Assembly (NCBI GenBank): GCA_022566235.1
Contig: JADFJI010000020.1
Coordinates: forward strand, 1 to 14,282
Reading direction: 5' to 3'
From: Chloroflexota bacterium
Lineage (GTDB): Bacteria > Chloroflexota > Dehalococcoidia > Plut-88900
DNA: 14,282 bases
The notes below the pieces were generated by a model. It was not told where the DNA came from. It saw only the letters and a program-made list of their open reading frames with translations, and did not search any database. This document shows, one piece after another, positions 7,001-13,462 of the stretch. Both the position numbers and the translations under genes were made by a program. Every line of letters starts with the position of its first letter. The stretch's first letter is position 1.

Positions 7001-8131
7001 CTATAAGCCGTACAAGTTGATGCCGTTCTCTCCGAGAATCTTCCACTGGTCAGGCTCTGGCAGCGATGCGATATTGCCCTTGACCGCGGCAACGGCCCCG
7101 GGCCCGCTGCCTGAGTGGGGGTAGTCCGATGCCCAGAAGAGCCGGTCGGCCCCTACGGCCTGTGCCACCACGGGAGTCGTCGTCTCATCGGGGTCCATGG
7201 AGATCCAGCACTGTCGCTTGAAATACTCGCTGGGGGGCCGTTTCATGGGAGTGGTGAAACTGTAGGCCTCGTATACCCCGTCCATCCGGTCCAGCCAGTA
7301 GGGTAGCCAGCCACATCCCGCCTCCAGCACCACTATCTTGACCTGGGGGAACCGCTCGAACAGGGCGTCCTTGAACAGGGTAGTCATACCGATGAGGGAG
7401 TCCCCAAAGACCATAACGAATATCCACCAGGATGAATCGACGCTGTCCTGGGGATAGAGCTCGCTGCCCATGGTCCAGGGGCCGCCGAAGGCGTGAAGAG
7501 ACACAGGGATACCCATCTCCTGGACCTGGGCCCAGAAAGGATCGTAATACGGATCGCCATATGAGAGGCCCTTCACGGGCCTGGCGTTTACAAACACCCC
7601 CTTTACGCCCAGCTTTTCCAATCGCCTAAGCTCCCTGACCGCTTCATCCACGTCTTGCATGGGCATGTGGGCGATGGGGAAGAGCCGCTCTGGAAAGGGC
7701 TCACACAGGTCTACGATCCAGTTGTTGTAGACCCGGATACATGATGCGGTAAACCCGCTGTCCTCGGACTCGGCCTCCAGGCTGATGCCCAGAGTAGGGT
7801 ACAGGAGGGTTATATCGATCTCTTCGCCATCCATGAACCGGACCCTAGCCGCTCCATCATAGGCCCCGGCAGGCCGGCCCTCCAGGTAGCCCACCTTTCC
7901 AGGGGTCAGGACCTCCCGCATGTCTCTGCCCACGGCCCCGGGCCTGGCCATAGTCCCGCCCCTGATGAAGTAGGACCGTGGCATCCTTCCATCGATCTCC
8001 AGGTACTCCAGGCCATTCTCGTCATGGGCAAGCCTGGGAGCCCTGTGACGGAACTCCTTTTCCAGGTTCTTCTGCCACAAGTCGGGTGGTTCCAGTACGT
8101 GGGAGTCTATGTCGACGATCCTGGGTGTCAT
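7001..8131 (-). CDS. amidohydrolase 2 family metal-dependent hydrolase/decarboxylase (paralog A)
   Basis: A 376-residue TIM-barrel amidohydrolase of the ACMSD-like (amidohydrolase_2) group, whose members hydrolyse or decarboxylate, often aromatic or ring-cleavage products. The N-terminal metal motif is D7-I-D9-S-H11, as in many family members that replace the classical HxH. Further conserved sites are H213 (V-S-L-H), the block E-A-G-C-G-W-L-P-Y-W-L-D-R-M-D (270-284), and the late D336-Y-P-H339-S, which supplies the catalytic Asp. The ATG at 8131 is preceded by a GGGAAGGG ribosome binding site. It shares length, motif positions and many residues with the gene immediately upstream, so the two arose by duplication. 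It lies 40 bases before the RdhA-like gene, suggesting one transcript. The substrate is unknown. Confidence 0.9.
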   Translation of the reverse strand: MTPRIVDIDSHVLEPPDLWQKNLEKEFRHRAPRLAHDENGLEYLEIDGRMPRSYFIRGGTMARPGAVGRDMREVLTPGKVGYLEGRPAGAYDGAARVRFMDGEEIDITLLYPTLGISLEAESEDSGFTASCIRVYNNWIVDLCEPFPERLFPIAHMPMQDVDEAVRELRRLEKLGVKGVFVNARPVKGLSYGDPYYDPFWAQVQEMGIPVSLHAFGGPWTMGSELYPQDSVDSSWWIFVMVFGDSLIGMTTLFKDALFERFPQVKIVVLEAGCGWLPYWLDRMDGVYEAYSFTTPMKRPPSEYFKRQCWISMDPDETTTPVVAQAVGADRLFWASDYPHSGSGPGAVAAVKGNIASLPEPDQWKILGENGINLYGL

Positions 8132-8200
8132 GGCCCTTCCCCTGAATGTGATACCCGTCCTGCTCAGGCCTGTAGCCTCGATGTGATTAACACCATGAGA

Positions 8201-9331
8201 TCACGCCAGGCGGTAGGCCTGGATGGCGTTACCTCCCAGCACCTTGTCCTGGTCCTCCTGGGGAAGGTCCTTGAGGACAGAGCGTACGCTCCGGGCCGCG
8301 TTCATGTGGCCGTCGGAGTGTGGGTAGTCCGCCGCCCACATGAAGGACTGGGCGCCGACGCGCCTGATCATGTCTGAGGCCAGCTCCTCATCGGCGTCCA
8401 TGGTGATGAAGCACTGGCGCTTGAAGTATTCAGATGGGTGCTGTTTCAGGGGCGTGGAGAAGCCTGTGTGGTCGAAGGTTCCGTCCATGCGGTCAAGCCA
8501 GTATGCGATCCAGCCACATCCCGATTCAAGAAGCACTATCTTCAGGCGTGGGAACCGCTCCAGGACAGCGCCGTTCATGATACTGGTGATGCCCGTCTGG
8601 AGCTCTGTCATGAACATAACGTAGTTCCACCAGGTGTTATGGCCCATTCTGGTATCCGCTATCTCACTTCCTGCCAGCTTCTTAGCGCCACCGATATGAA
8701 GGGCCACGGGTATATCCAGGTCCTGGGCCGTAGCCCAGAACAGATCGTTGTGCGGGTGGCCGAAGGGCCGGTCCCCCGATGGGTACGCCCGTATCATGGC
8801 GCCCTTGGCCCCTGCTTTGACCGCCCTTTTCAGCTCTTCGGCCCCTGCCCTTGGTTCCATGAGCGAGATGTGGGCTATAGCGATGAGTCGGTCGGGATAG
8901 GTGCCGCACCATTCTATGAGCCAGTTGTTATAGGCCCGGCAGTAGGCATCCGCCAGCTCTGCATCGTCGCAGCCCCCTTCCCAAGTGATGCCCAAAGAGG
9001 GGTAGAGGAGCACCGTATCTATCCCCTCCAGATCAAGTACCTTAATCCTTTCGTGGGGGTCCCAGCCTCCGGGAGATAGCTGCCTACCATCCTCGTAGGT
9101 TGCCTGGCCGGGGGTGAAGTAACGTTTCAGGTCCTGGCCGATGGCGCCCATATCCCCGAAGATGCCGTGGCGGTAGGAGTAGGGCTTGCCGTTGACTATC
9201 CACTGCTCCCAGCCCTGGGAATCCTTCTCGATACGCATCGCCCGGTCTTGGTATTTAGGCTCCAGATACTTCTGCCATAGGTCTATCGGTTCCAGTATGT
9301 GGCTATCGGCGTCTATTACCGGCGATTGCAT
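8201..9331 (-). CDS. amidohydrolase 2 family metal-dependent hydrolase/decarboxylase (paralog B)
   Basis: A 376-residue paralog of the next gene in the operon, with the same motif positions: D7-A-D9-S-H11, H212 (V-A-L-H), E-S-G-C-G-W-I-A-Y-W-L-D-R-M-D (269-283) and D335-Y-P-H338-S. The two differ most in residues 45-95 and 182-235, which in this fold shape the substrate pocket, so they probably act on different substrates or as different subunits. The start ATG at 9331 has a clear TAGGAGT six bases upstream. It is the first gene of the likely operon B-A-RdhA-like-SDR; 69 bases separate it from paralog A. The upstream 203 bases (9332-9534) should hold its promoter, but I see no convincing -35/-10 pair. 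Confidence 0.9.
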   Translation of the reverse strand: MQSPVIDADSHILEPIDLWQKYLEPKYQDRAMRIEKDSQGWEQWIVNGKPYSYRHGIFGDMGAIGQDLKRYFTPGQATYEDGRQLSPGGWDPHERIKVLDLEGIDTVLLYPSLGITWEGGCDDAELADAYCRAYNNWLIEWCGTYPDRLIAIAHISLMEPRAGAEELKRAVKAGAKGAMIRAYPSGDRPFGHPHNDLFWATAQDLDIPVALHIGGAKKLAGSEIADTRMGHNTWWNYVMFMTELQTGITSIMNGAVLERFPRLKIVLLESGCGWIAYWLDRMDGTFDHTGFSTPLKQHPSEYFKRQCFITMDADEELASDMIRRVGAQSFMWAADYPHSDGHMNAARSVRSVLKDLPQEDQDKVLGGNAIQAYRLA

Positions 9332-9534
9332 ATTAAACTCCTATAAAGTGTCGCTCTTCACGCATGAGGGTCTTGGAAGAGTTAGATACAACCCAGCCTC
9401 GGGCCGTTCCTTCTTCTCCGACGCACACAGAAACTCGGACAATCTGTCCTGTGTTGTACCCCGAGCAGTCATCTACTGAACGGGTCATGATTGCGTGAAA
9501 CAGCATGTCATTCTTAATTCGACGCAGGATATCC

Positions 9535-9714
9535 TTAGATGATCACGAATACCACGACAACTATGACCACCACGATGACCACGAAGATGAGCAACTGCAG
9601 CATCTTCAGGGCCATCCTCACGGGGGCCATCATCAGGTTGAAGGGTGCTAACACTATCCAGAAAAGCACCTTGAAGAGGAGGGTCACTGGAAAGAAGAGT
9701 AGCTTGAGCAGCAT
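9535..9714 (-). CDS. 59-residue small membrane protein
   Basis: A short minus-strand frame, ATG at 9714 to TAA at 9535-9537. It encodes 59 residues with two hydrophobic stretches: about residues 2-25 (L/F/V-rich, with a few Lys) and about 39-59 (almost only V, I, L, F). A short basic/Met-rich linker (Arg33, Lys37) joins them, suggesting two membrane-spanning helices or one plus an amphipathic helix. The ribosome binding site is excellent: TGGAGGTAAC at 9721-9730, with GGAGGT 9 bases from the ATG. That site overlaps the stop codon of the enoyl-CoA hydratase relic, so the gene was once translationally coupled to it. I recognise no family. A plus-strand frame running through the same bases is its antisense shadow. 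Confidence 0.6.
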   Translation of the reverse strand: MLLKLLFFPVTLLFKVLFWIVLAPFNLMMAPVRMALKMLQLLIFVVIVVVIVVVVFVII

Positions 9715-9721
9715 CGTTGCG

Positions 9722-9939
9722 TTACCTCCATTGGAACTTGGCCGAATGCTTCTCCAGGAAGGCGTCCACCGCCTTCCTGTGGTCCTGGTTCAGGAAAGTG
9801 AGGCCCTCCGTTGCAAGGTAGACATCCAGCACCAGGTTCATCTCTTAGTCTACGGGGTTCGGGGCCTGTTCAGTGCCACGGTGGCCACGGCATCTTGTAC
9901 CGAGACCTTGATGGCTTTGAACTTACTGTAGTTCCCCAT
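9722..9939 (-). pseudogene. enoyl-CoA hydratase/isomerase relic with internal deletion
   Basis: Two pieces of an enoyl-CoA hydratase remain. The first runs from an ATG at 9939 to a TAG at 9850-9852 (29 residues) and has the family N-terminus: Y-S-K-F-K-A-I-K-V-S-V then V-A-T-V-A-L-N-R-P. The second, in another frame, ends at TAA 9722-9724. Its last residues, with D-H-R-K-A-V-D-A-F-L-E-K-H-S-A-K-F, match the family C-terminus (E-x-x-x-A-F-x-E-K-R-x-P-x-F). An intact member has about 260 residues, so roughly 190 central codons, including the oxyanion-hole and catalytic parts, are missing and the two ends are out of frame. It cannot encode an enzyme. Codon use in both pieces still looks coding, which suggests a fairly recent deletion or an assembly collapse. 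Confidence 0.75.
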
Positions 9940-10025
9940 GACTACCTTGCGTCCCCCTGTCGAGAGTAGTTTAGCATGGCCCGTGGGCCACTGGGTCCGG
10001 CAGACGTCGCTCCTGGGGCCTGGAG

Positions 10026-10691
10026 CTAGAGGACTGCGCTGGAAGCAGGAGACCTGGCAGGAGTGACCCCAATCATGCTGTCCCGTGTCACCAGCTTGAC
10101 CAGGTCATCCTCCCTCATCTCCTCCGTCCCTTTGGGGCGTTGTGGGAGCACCAGGAACCGGATATCAGCGGTGCTGTCTAGCACTCGCAGCTCGACCTCC
10201 TCCGACACCTCCGTCCCGAACTCTTTCATCACGCCTCTGGGATCGACCACTGCCCGGGCGCGATAGGCCAGGCTTTTGTACCACTGGGGAGGCCTGCCCA
10301 GAAGGGCCCTGGGATAGCAGGAGCACAGGGTGCAGACGATTAGATGATTCACCTGCTCCGTATTCTCTACCACCTCCAGCCTGGGCATGTTTGATGCAAG
10401 CTCGTATCCCAGATCTCGAATGGCTGTCATAGGATCGGTGAGGAGCCGGGCCTTGAAATCGGGGTCGACCCAGGCCCGGGCCACCACCCTGGCCCCGTCG
10501 GTGGGCGATTGGGAGTCGATCTCATCTGCCATTCTCTGAACGTCGCTCCCCTGGATGATCCCCTTTTCGATTAGAAGGGACTCCATAGCCATGACCCTGC
10601 CGGCGAAATAGCCCAGCTGCTCCCGGGCCTCGGCGTCCGGGCGACCGTGGCCGGTGGAATCGGACTTCTGATGCGGTGTTTTCTCCGTCAT
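10026..10691 (-). CDS. nitrile hydratase alpha / thiocyanate hydrolase gamma-like metal-binding subunit, Co-type
   Basis: A 221-residue metal-centre subunit. The hallmark V119-C120-T-L-C123-S124-C125-Y-P is present; C120, C123 and C125 with the S124 and C125 backbone bind the metal, and the middle and last Cys are normally oxidised to sulfinate/sulfenate. Thr rather than Ser after the first Cys marks the cobalt type. The following W-Y-K-S-x-x-Y-R-A-R and D-P-R-x-V-M-x-E-F-G blocks are family-typical. Nitrile hydratases turn nitriles into amides; the related thiocyanate hydrolase turns thiocyanate into carbonyl sulfide and ammonia. The ATG at 10691 has GAGGGG six bases upstream, and the preceding gene ends 15 bases away. 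Because the partner beta subunit is split into two genes, thiocyanate hydrolase gamma is a serious alternative to nitrile hydratase alpha. Confidence 0.9.
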   Translation of the reverse strand: MTEKTPHQKSDSTGHGRPDAEAREQLGYFAGRVMAMESLLIEKGIIQGSDVQRMADEIDSQSPTDGARVVARAWVDPDFKARLLTDPMTAIRDLGYELASNMPRLEVVENTEQVNHLIVCTLCSCYPRALLGRPPQWYKSLAYRARAVVDPRGVMKEFGTEVSEEVELRVLDSTADIRFLVLPQRPKGTEEMREDDLVKLVTRDSMIGVTPARSPASSAVL

Positions 10692-10706
10692 AGCGACCCC
10701 TCTGTA

Positions 10707-11003
10707 TTATGCTGGCTCCAGCCAGTGCTGATATATGTCGACGCAGATCTTGTCATTTGGGCAACCCTGGTAGTCCCGCCATACCGTCCCTTGGTCGAAA
10801 CGGACACGGTACAGGGGTGCCATATTGGGCCCCGAGTCCCCATACGCCAGCGATTCCGGGTTCTTGAACGCCCTGTAAAAGACCTCTATTACCCCGGTCT
10901 GGCCCTGTATGAACGCCGGAGTGCGGATGTGCCTGGGCGGGGTGCCGGTCAGCACCCTTACCCTGTCCCCGGGCCGGAATCTTGGCTCCTCGGCATCCGT
11001 CAC
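10707..11003 (-). CDS. nitrile hydratase beta C-terminal domain / thiocyanate hydrolase alpha-like subunit
   Basis: A 98-residue protein equal to the C-terminal SH3-like barrel of nitrile hydratase beta. It shows F-R-P-G-D-R-V-R-V near the start, H25-I-R-T-P-A-F-I-Q-G-Q-T-G (compare H-x-R-x-P-x-Y-x-x-G-x-x-G in the family), and Y-R-V-R-F-D-Q-G-T-V-W. It ends with D-I-Y-Q-H-W-L-E. A longer frame reaches 11105, but the GTG at 11003 is clearly the start: GGGAGGAGCA lies directly before it, and its GTGA overlaps the stop of the upstream gene. The strong ribosome binding site and clean overlap argue that this is a true separate gene, not a frameshifted half of one beta gene. It should assemble with the N-terminal-domain protein and the metal subunit downstream. 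Confidence 0.85.
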   Translation of the reverse strand: MTDAEEPRFRPGDRVRVLTGTPPRHIRTPAFIQGQTGVIEVFYRAFKNPESLAYGDSGPNMAPLYRVRFDQGTVWRDYQGCPNDKICVDIYQHWLEPA

Positions 11004-11374
11004 TGCTCCTCCCAACGATCTGCCAGCCCTCTGGCCTTCCCGTCGATCTCCTCGGTGGTGAGGACGTTCTTCTCGACAAGCAGCGCCTCTATTCCGGCGG
11101 CCCATCTCTCGTAGTATGAGAAGCCCTCGTAGTCTTTGGCAGGAAGGTCCTCCATGACGCGGCGAAGCTCGTCGGTGCTGGTCAGCCCTTTACCTACAAG
11201 GACGTATTGGAGGGCATCTGTACTGCGCTCCCAGTCCTCGATCTGGTGCTCGCTTCTGTCTATCGGTTCTTTGGTGGGCCAACCGCCCCTATCATGGGTT
11301 CTTGGGATGGGACTATCCTCTCGTGGGGAGTATACCCTCGGGTTGTCGCAAAAGAAGGGCTGGCAGGCTGGCAA
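11000..11374 (-). CDS. nitrile hydratase beta N-terminal domain / thiocyanate hydrolase beta-like subunit
   Basis: At most 124 residues, matching the N-terminal helical domain of nitrile hydratase beta. It carries H-D-R-G-G-W (compare H-D-x-G-G), then a W-E block, D-E-L-R-R-V-M-E-D-L-P, and the well-conserved S-Y-Y-E-R-W-x-x-x-I-E-A-L-L-V-E-K with T-x-E-E-I. The TGA at 11000-11002 overlaps the GTG of the next gene. The start is uncertain: TTG at 11374 is the first usual start codon in the frame but lacks a good ribosome binding site. The GAGAGGAT near 11325 would suit a start just before H-D-R-G-G, yet only an ATC stands there. Nitrile hydratase activators share this fold, but H-D-x-G-G and the gene order favour a structural subunit. 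The order here (N-terminal, C-terminal, metal subunit) is that of scnB-scnA-scnC. Confidence 0.78.
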   Translation of the reverse strand: MPACQPFFCDNPRVYSPREDSPIPRTHDRGGWPTKEPIDRSEHQIEDWERSTDALQYVLVGKGLTSTDELRRVMEDLPAKDYEGFSYYERWAAGIEALLVEKNVLTTEEIDGKARGLADRWEEQ

Positions 11375-11421
11375 TACGCCTGTGGAAGGGTAAATGCCCC
11401 GGGGTATCGGACACAGCCGTT

Positions 11422-11450
11422 AGGGTACTCCCGAGGGGTCGGTGGGTCAA
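11422..11450 (-). promoter_or_regulatory. candidate promoter for the split nitrile hydratase/thiocyanate hydrolase genes
   Basis: On the minus strand, TTGACC (11450-11445) and TACCCT (11427-11422) are exactly 17 bases apart; the first matches the -35 consensus at five of six positions, the second keeps the T, A and final T of the -10. Transcription would begin near 11415, about 40 bases before the TTG at 11374. A second TTGACC copy abuts it at 11456-11451. Confidence 0.33.
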
Positions 11451-11538
11451 GGTCAAAACCTGCTTGCTAGGGCAGGGGCTTCGTTTCAGGCGATGACGCT
11501 GGAGCTTCGGAGTCCAGGCAGTCGTCAGGGAAAAGGAC

Positions 11539-11568
11539 ATCGGGGCTCCCGTCGGGAGCCCCGATTTT
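11539..11568. terminator. strong 12-bp hairpin, intrinsic terminator-like
   Basis: ATCGGGGCTCCC (11539-11550) and GGGAGCCCCGAT (11554-11565) pair perfectly over 12 bp around a 3-base loop, followed on the plus strand by TTTT (11565-11568). It lies about 25 bases after the stop of the minus-strand lipoprotein gene and upstream of the nitrile hydratase-like genes, so it most likely ends the transporter/lipoprotein transcript. In that direction the tract after the stem (GTCCTTTTCCC) is a poorer U-run than the one on the opposite strand, so it may act both ways. Confidence 0.68.
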
Positions 11569-11594
11569 ATCGAGCGGTACTCTGGGCCTAAGTT

Positions 11595-12179
11595 CTAGAA
11601 TATATTACCGCAAGACACATCCTCAGTCCCAGAGGAAACGAGGATATAGGCTTTGCTAAATTGGAAGAACTGAGTGGGGGTGTTGACCATACTTATGGAC
11701 TCACCGTTCTCCAGGTCGAAGAGCCCGTAATCGTCCCTTCCTTGTGGCTCCTCACATCTTCCCCTTTGTATCACGGCAGTCAAGGGCTCTGAACCAGCGC
11801 CATCTAAGGTGATCGTTACCTTTGTTAGACGCTCGATCTGAATGAGGGTGGCGCTGCCGCTGAGTCCCGCCGCCCCAACAGGCATCATGTCCACGTTGAG
11901 CTGGGTGGCTGGTATCTCTTCACCGCCAACGAAGGGCTCGGGAGCGGGGGCATCAGTTTCCCTGGATGAGGGGCGAGGAGTAGGAATCGGAGCAGCCGGG
12001 GTCGCGTCTCCACCACCCGTAGGCGCAGAAGTCGCTGTGGGTGTGGGAGGACGGGAAGTAGCGGTTGGCGTTGGCGCCGGCCCCTCATCATCGTCACCTC
12101 CGCCACATGCGGATAACGCCACAAGCACAAGGAGGCTGAGCAGGGCTATCACTATGAGTCGATAGGATTTGGTTGGCAT
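11595..12179 (-). CDS. lipoprotein with P/T-rich linker and C-terminal CHRD/SOD-like beta-sandwich domain
   Basis: A 194-residue secreted lipoprotein. Residues 1-24 form a signal peptide (K4, R7, then a long L/V core) ending in the lipobox L-S-A-C25. A Gly/Asp stretch and a Pro/Thr/Ala-rich linker (about 33-85) follow, a design common in Chloroflexota surface proteins. The C-terminal ~95 residues have the pattern G-L-S-G-S-A-T-L ... V-T-I-T-L ... I-Q-R-G-R-C142 ... L-F-D-L-E-N-G-E-S ... A-Y-I-L-V ... S-C190-G-N-I. This recalls CHRD or Cu/Zn-SOD-like beta-sandwich domains in which the two Cys form a disulfide, but the usual H-I-H before the first Cys is absent, so metal binding is unlikely. 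The ATG at 12179 has AAGGACC upstream. It lies 51 bases after the permease genes and may share their transcript. Function unknown. Confidence 0.82.
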   Translation of the reverse strand: MPTKSYRLIVIALLSLLVLVALSACGGGDDDEGPAPTPTATSRPPTPTATSAPTGGGDATPAAPIPTPRPSSRETDAPAPEPFVGGEEIPATQLNVDMMPVGAAGLSGSATLIQIERLTKVTITLDGAGSEPLTAVIQRGRCEEPQGRDDYGLFDLENGESISMVNTPTQFFQFSKAYILVSSGTEDVSCGNIF

Positions 12180-12230
12180 GAAGTTGGTCCTTGTGACGTC
12201 TATCGGAAGGTCGTTTTGCCCGATGTGCCG

Positions 12231-13397
12231 CTACGTTGCCCCCTGCTTGGCCCGCATCTTGGTCTGGACGAAGAATGCAACACCAAGCATTATCACGGTG
12301 AGTAAGACCAGCATAGTGGCGACTGCGGCAATGGTGGGGCTGATCTCAGTCCTGATTCCATCCCATATCTCCTTCGGAAGGGTGCTGATCTGGCTGGTCG
12401 ACAGGAACAGGGCGATGAGCAACTCGTCGAAGGAAACCAGGAAAGAGAAGAAGGCAGCCGCTGCCAGGCCTGGGATCATGGCTGGCAAGACAACTCTCCT
12501 CAAAGTGGTGAAAGGGTTGGCCCCCAGTATAGCGGACGCCTGGTCCTGACTCAGATCCACGCTCCTCAGGGTAGCTGTCAGAATTATGACCACGTAGGGC
12601 ACCGCCAGCATTGTATGGGCTATCAGCAGGCCCGGCCCAACCATGGGGATTTTTGGAATCGGATCCCCGGGGCTGAAAAGACCACCGTCAAATTTGTCGA
12701 AGGTGCTCGAAAACCATAAGATCAGGAAGAAAAAGAGGGTAGCTGCTAGAACGAACGGAGCCCAGAACGAGAACCGATCATAAAACGCCAGCAACCGGGG
12801 GTCCCATTCCTCTTGCGGCTTCTTGTAGAACTTGGGACCGAGCATTATCGCGATAGCGATAATGCCCAGCGCCAGCCCAGCTATGAGCAATGCCCACTCC
12901 CCCCCAGCCGGTAGATTGGGCCCGGGTATGGGTTTGAAGAAGGACCGCAGACTGTTGGATAGGAAGAAGAACAGGGCTATTGCCGTTATCAAGATGGGAA
13001 CTATGAGGGGCGAAATGATAAGAGCGTTGAGTATGCTCTTCCCCCGATAGCGGCCCCGGGCCAGTCCATATGAGGCTAGAGCCCCTATGGGCACCGCCAG
13101 GAACATCACCGCAATCGCCAGCTCAACGCTGATTATCGTGGCGGGGATCCACCTGCCGGTAGATCCGAAGTGGCTGGCGCCCTCCACACCAAAGTAGTCC
13201 TGGTACCACCGCCAGGTAAATCCCCTGGGCGGGAACTGGAGGAAGATAGAGTCGGTCACCGAAAGAGGGATGACGATAAAGTTGGGGAGGATCAGAAACG
13301 CAAAGACCACCGTCACGAACAGATAGAGCAACACCCTCCTAATGGGTGCTCTCCGGCCTTCCCATACGCCCAGTCCTGTAGTCCCCGTGCCTTTCAT
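12231..13397 (-). CDS. ABC transporter permease, PotC-like (polyamine/Fe/opine type), with extra internal segment
   Basis: A 388-residue inner-membrane permease. The C-terminal part has the EAA cytoplasmic loop that docks with the ATPase: Q-A-S-A-I-L-G-A-N-P-F-T-T-L-R-R-V-V-L-P (about 286-305). Hydrophobic helices are visible at about 22-45, 86-110, 122-146, 168-186, 213-229, 256-276, 308-333 and 355-378. PotC-type permeases usually have 260-290 residues and six helices. Here a segment of about 105 residues (roughly 148-255), with two further hydrophobic stretches, is inserted before L-L-I-A-H-T-M-L-A-V-P-Y-V. The ATG at 13397 has GAGG three bases upstream. The PotB-like partner ends 65 bases upstream. 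Substrate class (spermidine/putrescine, or another small cation or acid) is inferred from family resemblance only. Confidence 0.88.
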   Translation of the reverse strand: MKGTGTTGLGVWEGRRAPIRRVLLYLFVTVVFAFLILPNFIVIPLSVTDSIFLQFPPRGFTWRWYQDYFGVEGASHFGSTGRWIPATIISVELAIAVMFLAVPIGALASYGLARGRYRGKSILNALIISPLIVPILITAIALFFFLSNSLRSFFKPIPGPNLPAGGEWALLIAGLALGIIAIAIMLGPKFYKKPQEEWDPRLLAFYDRFSFWAPFVLAATLFFFLILWFSSTFDKFDGGLFSPGDPIPKIPMVGPGLLIAHTMLAVPYVVIILTATLRSVDLSQDQASAILGANPFTTLRRVVLPAMIPGLAAAAFFSFLVSFDELLIALFLSTSQISTLPKEIWDGIRTEISPTIAAVATMLVLLTVIMLGVAFFVQTKMRAKQGAT

Positions 13398-13462
13398 CTT
13401 CCTCAGGCTCCTTGTCTGGTTTCGTTTACGGCTTTAACCCTCTCCGGCGGGTCCACTTCCTC

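Noticed and set aside
6961..7092. N-terminal extension of the RdhA-like frame
   Set aside because: It would overlap the amidohydrolase A gene by about 90 bases, and a good ribosome binding site precedes the internal ATG at 6960.
8438..9079. 213-residue plus-strand frame opposite amidohydrolase B
   Set aside because: Shadow of a well-conserved amidohydrolase on the other strand.
9541..9600. Repeated ACC/ACG triplets that look like a simple repeat
   Set aside because: They are explained by runs of Val/Ile codons in the small membrane protein on the opposite strand.
9539..9931. 130-residue plus-strand frame with a Thr-rich start
   Set aside because: The Thr-rich start is the antisense of the Val-rich tail of the small membrane protein, and the rest is antisense to the enoyl-CoA hydratase relic; both minus-strand readings have better support.
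9977..9990. Palindrome TGGCCC-GT-GGGCCA between the hydratase genes and the hydratase relic
   Set aside because: The loop would be only two bases and no T-run follows, so neither a terminator nor a clear operator can be argued.
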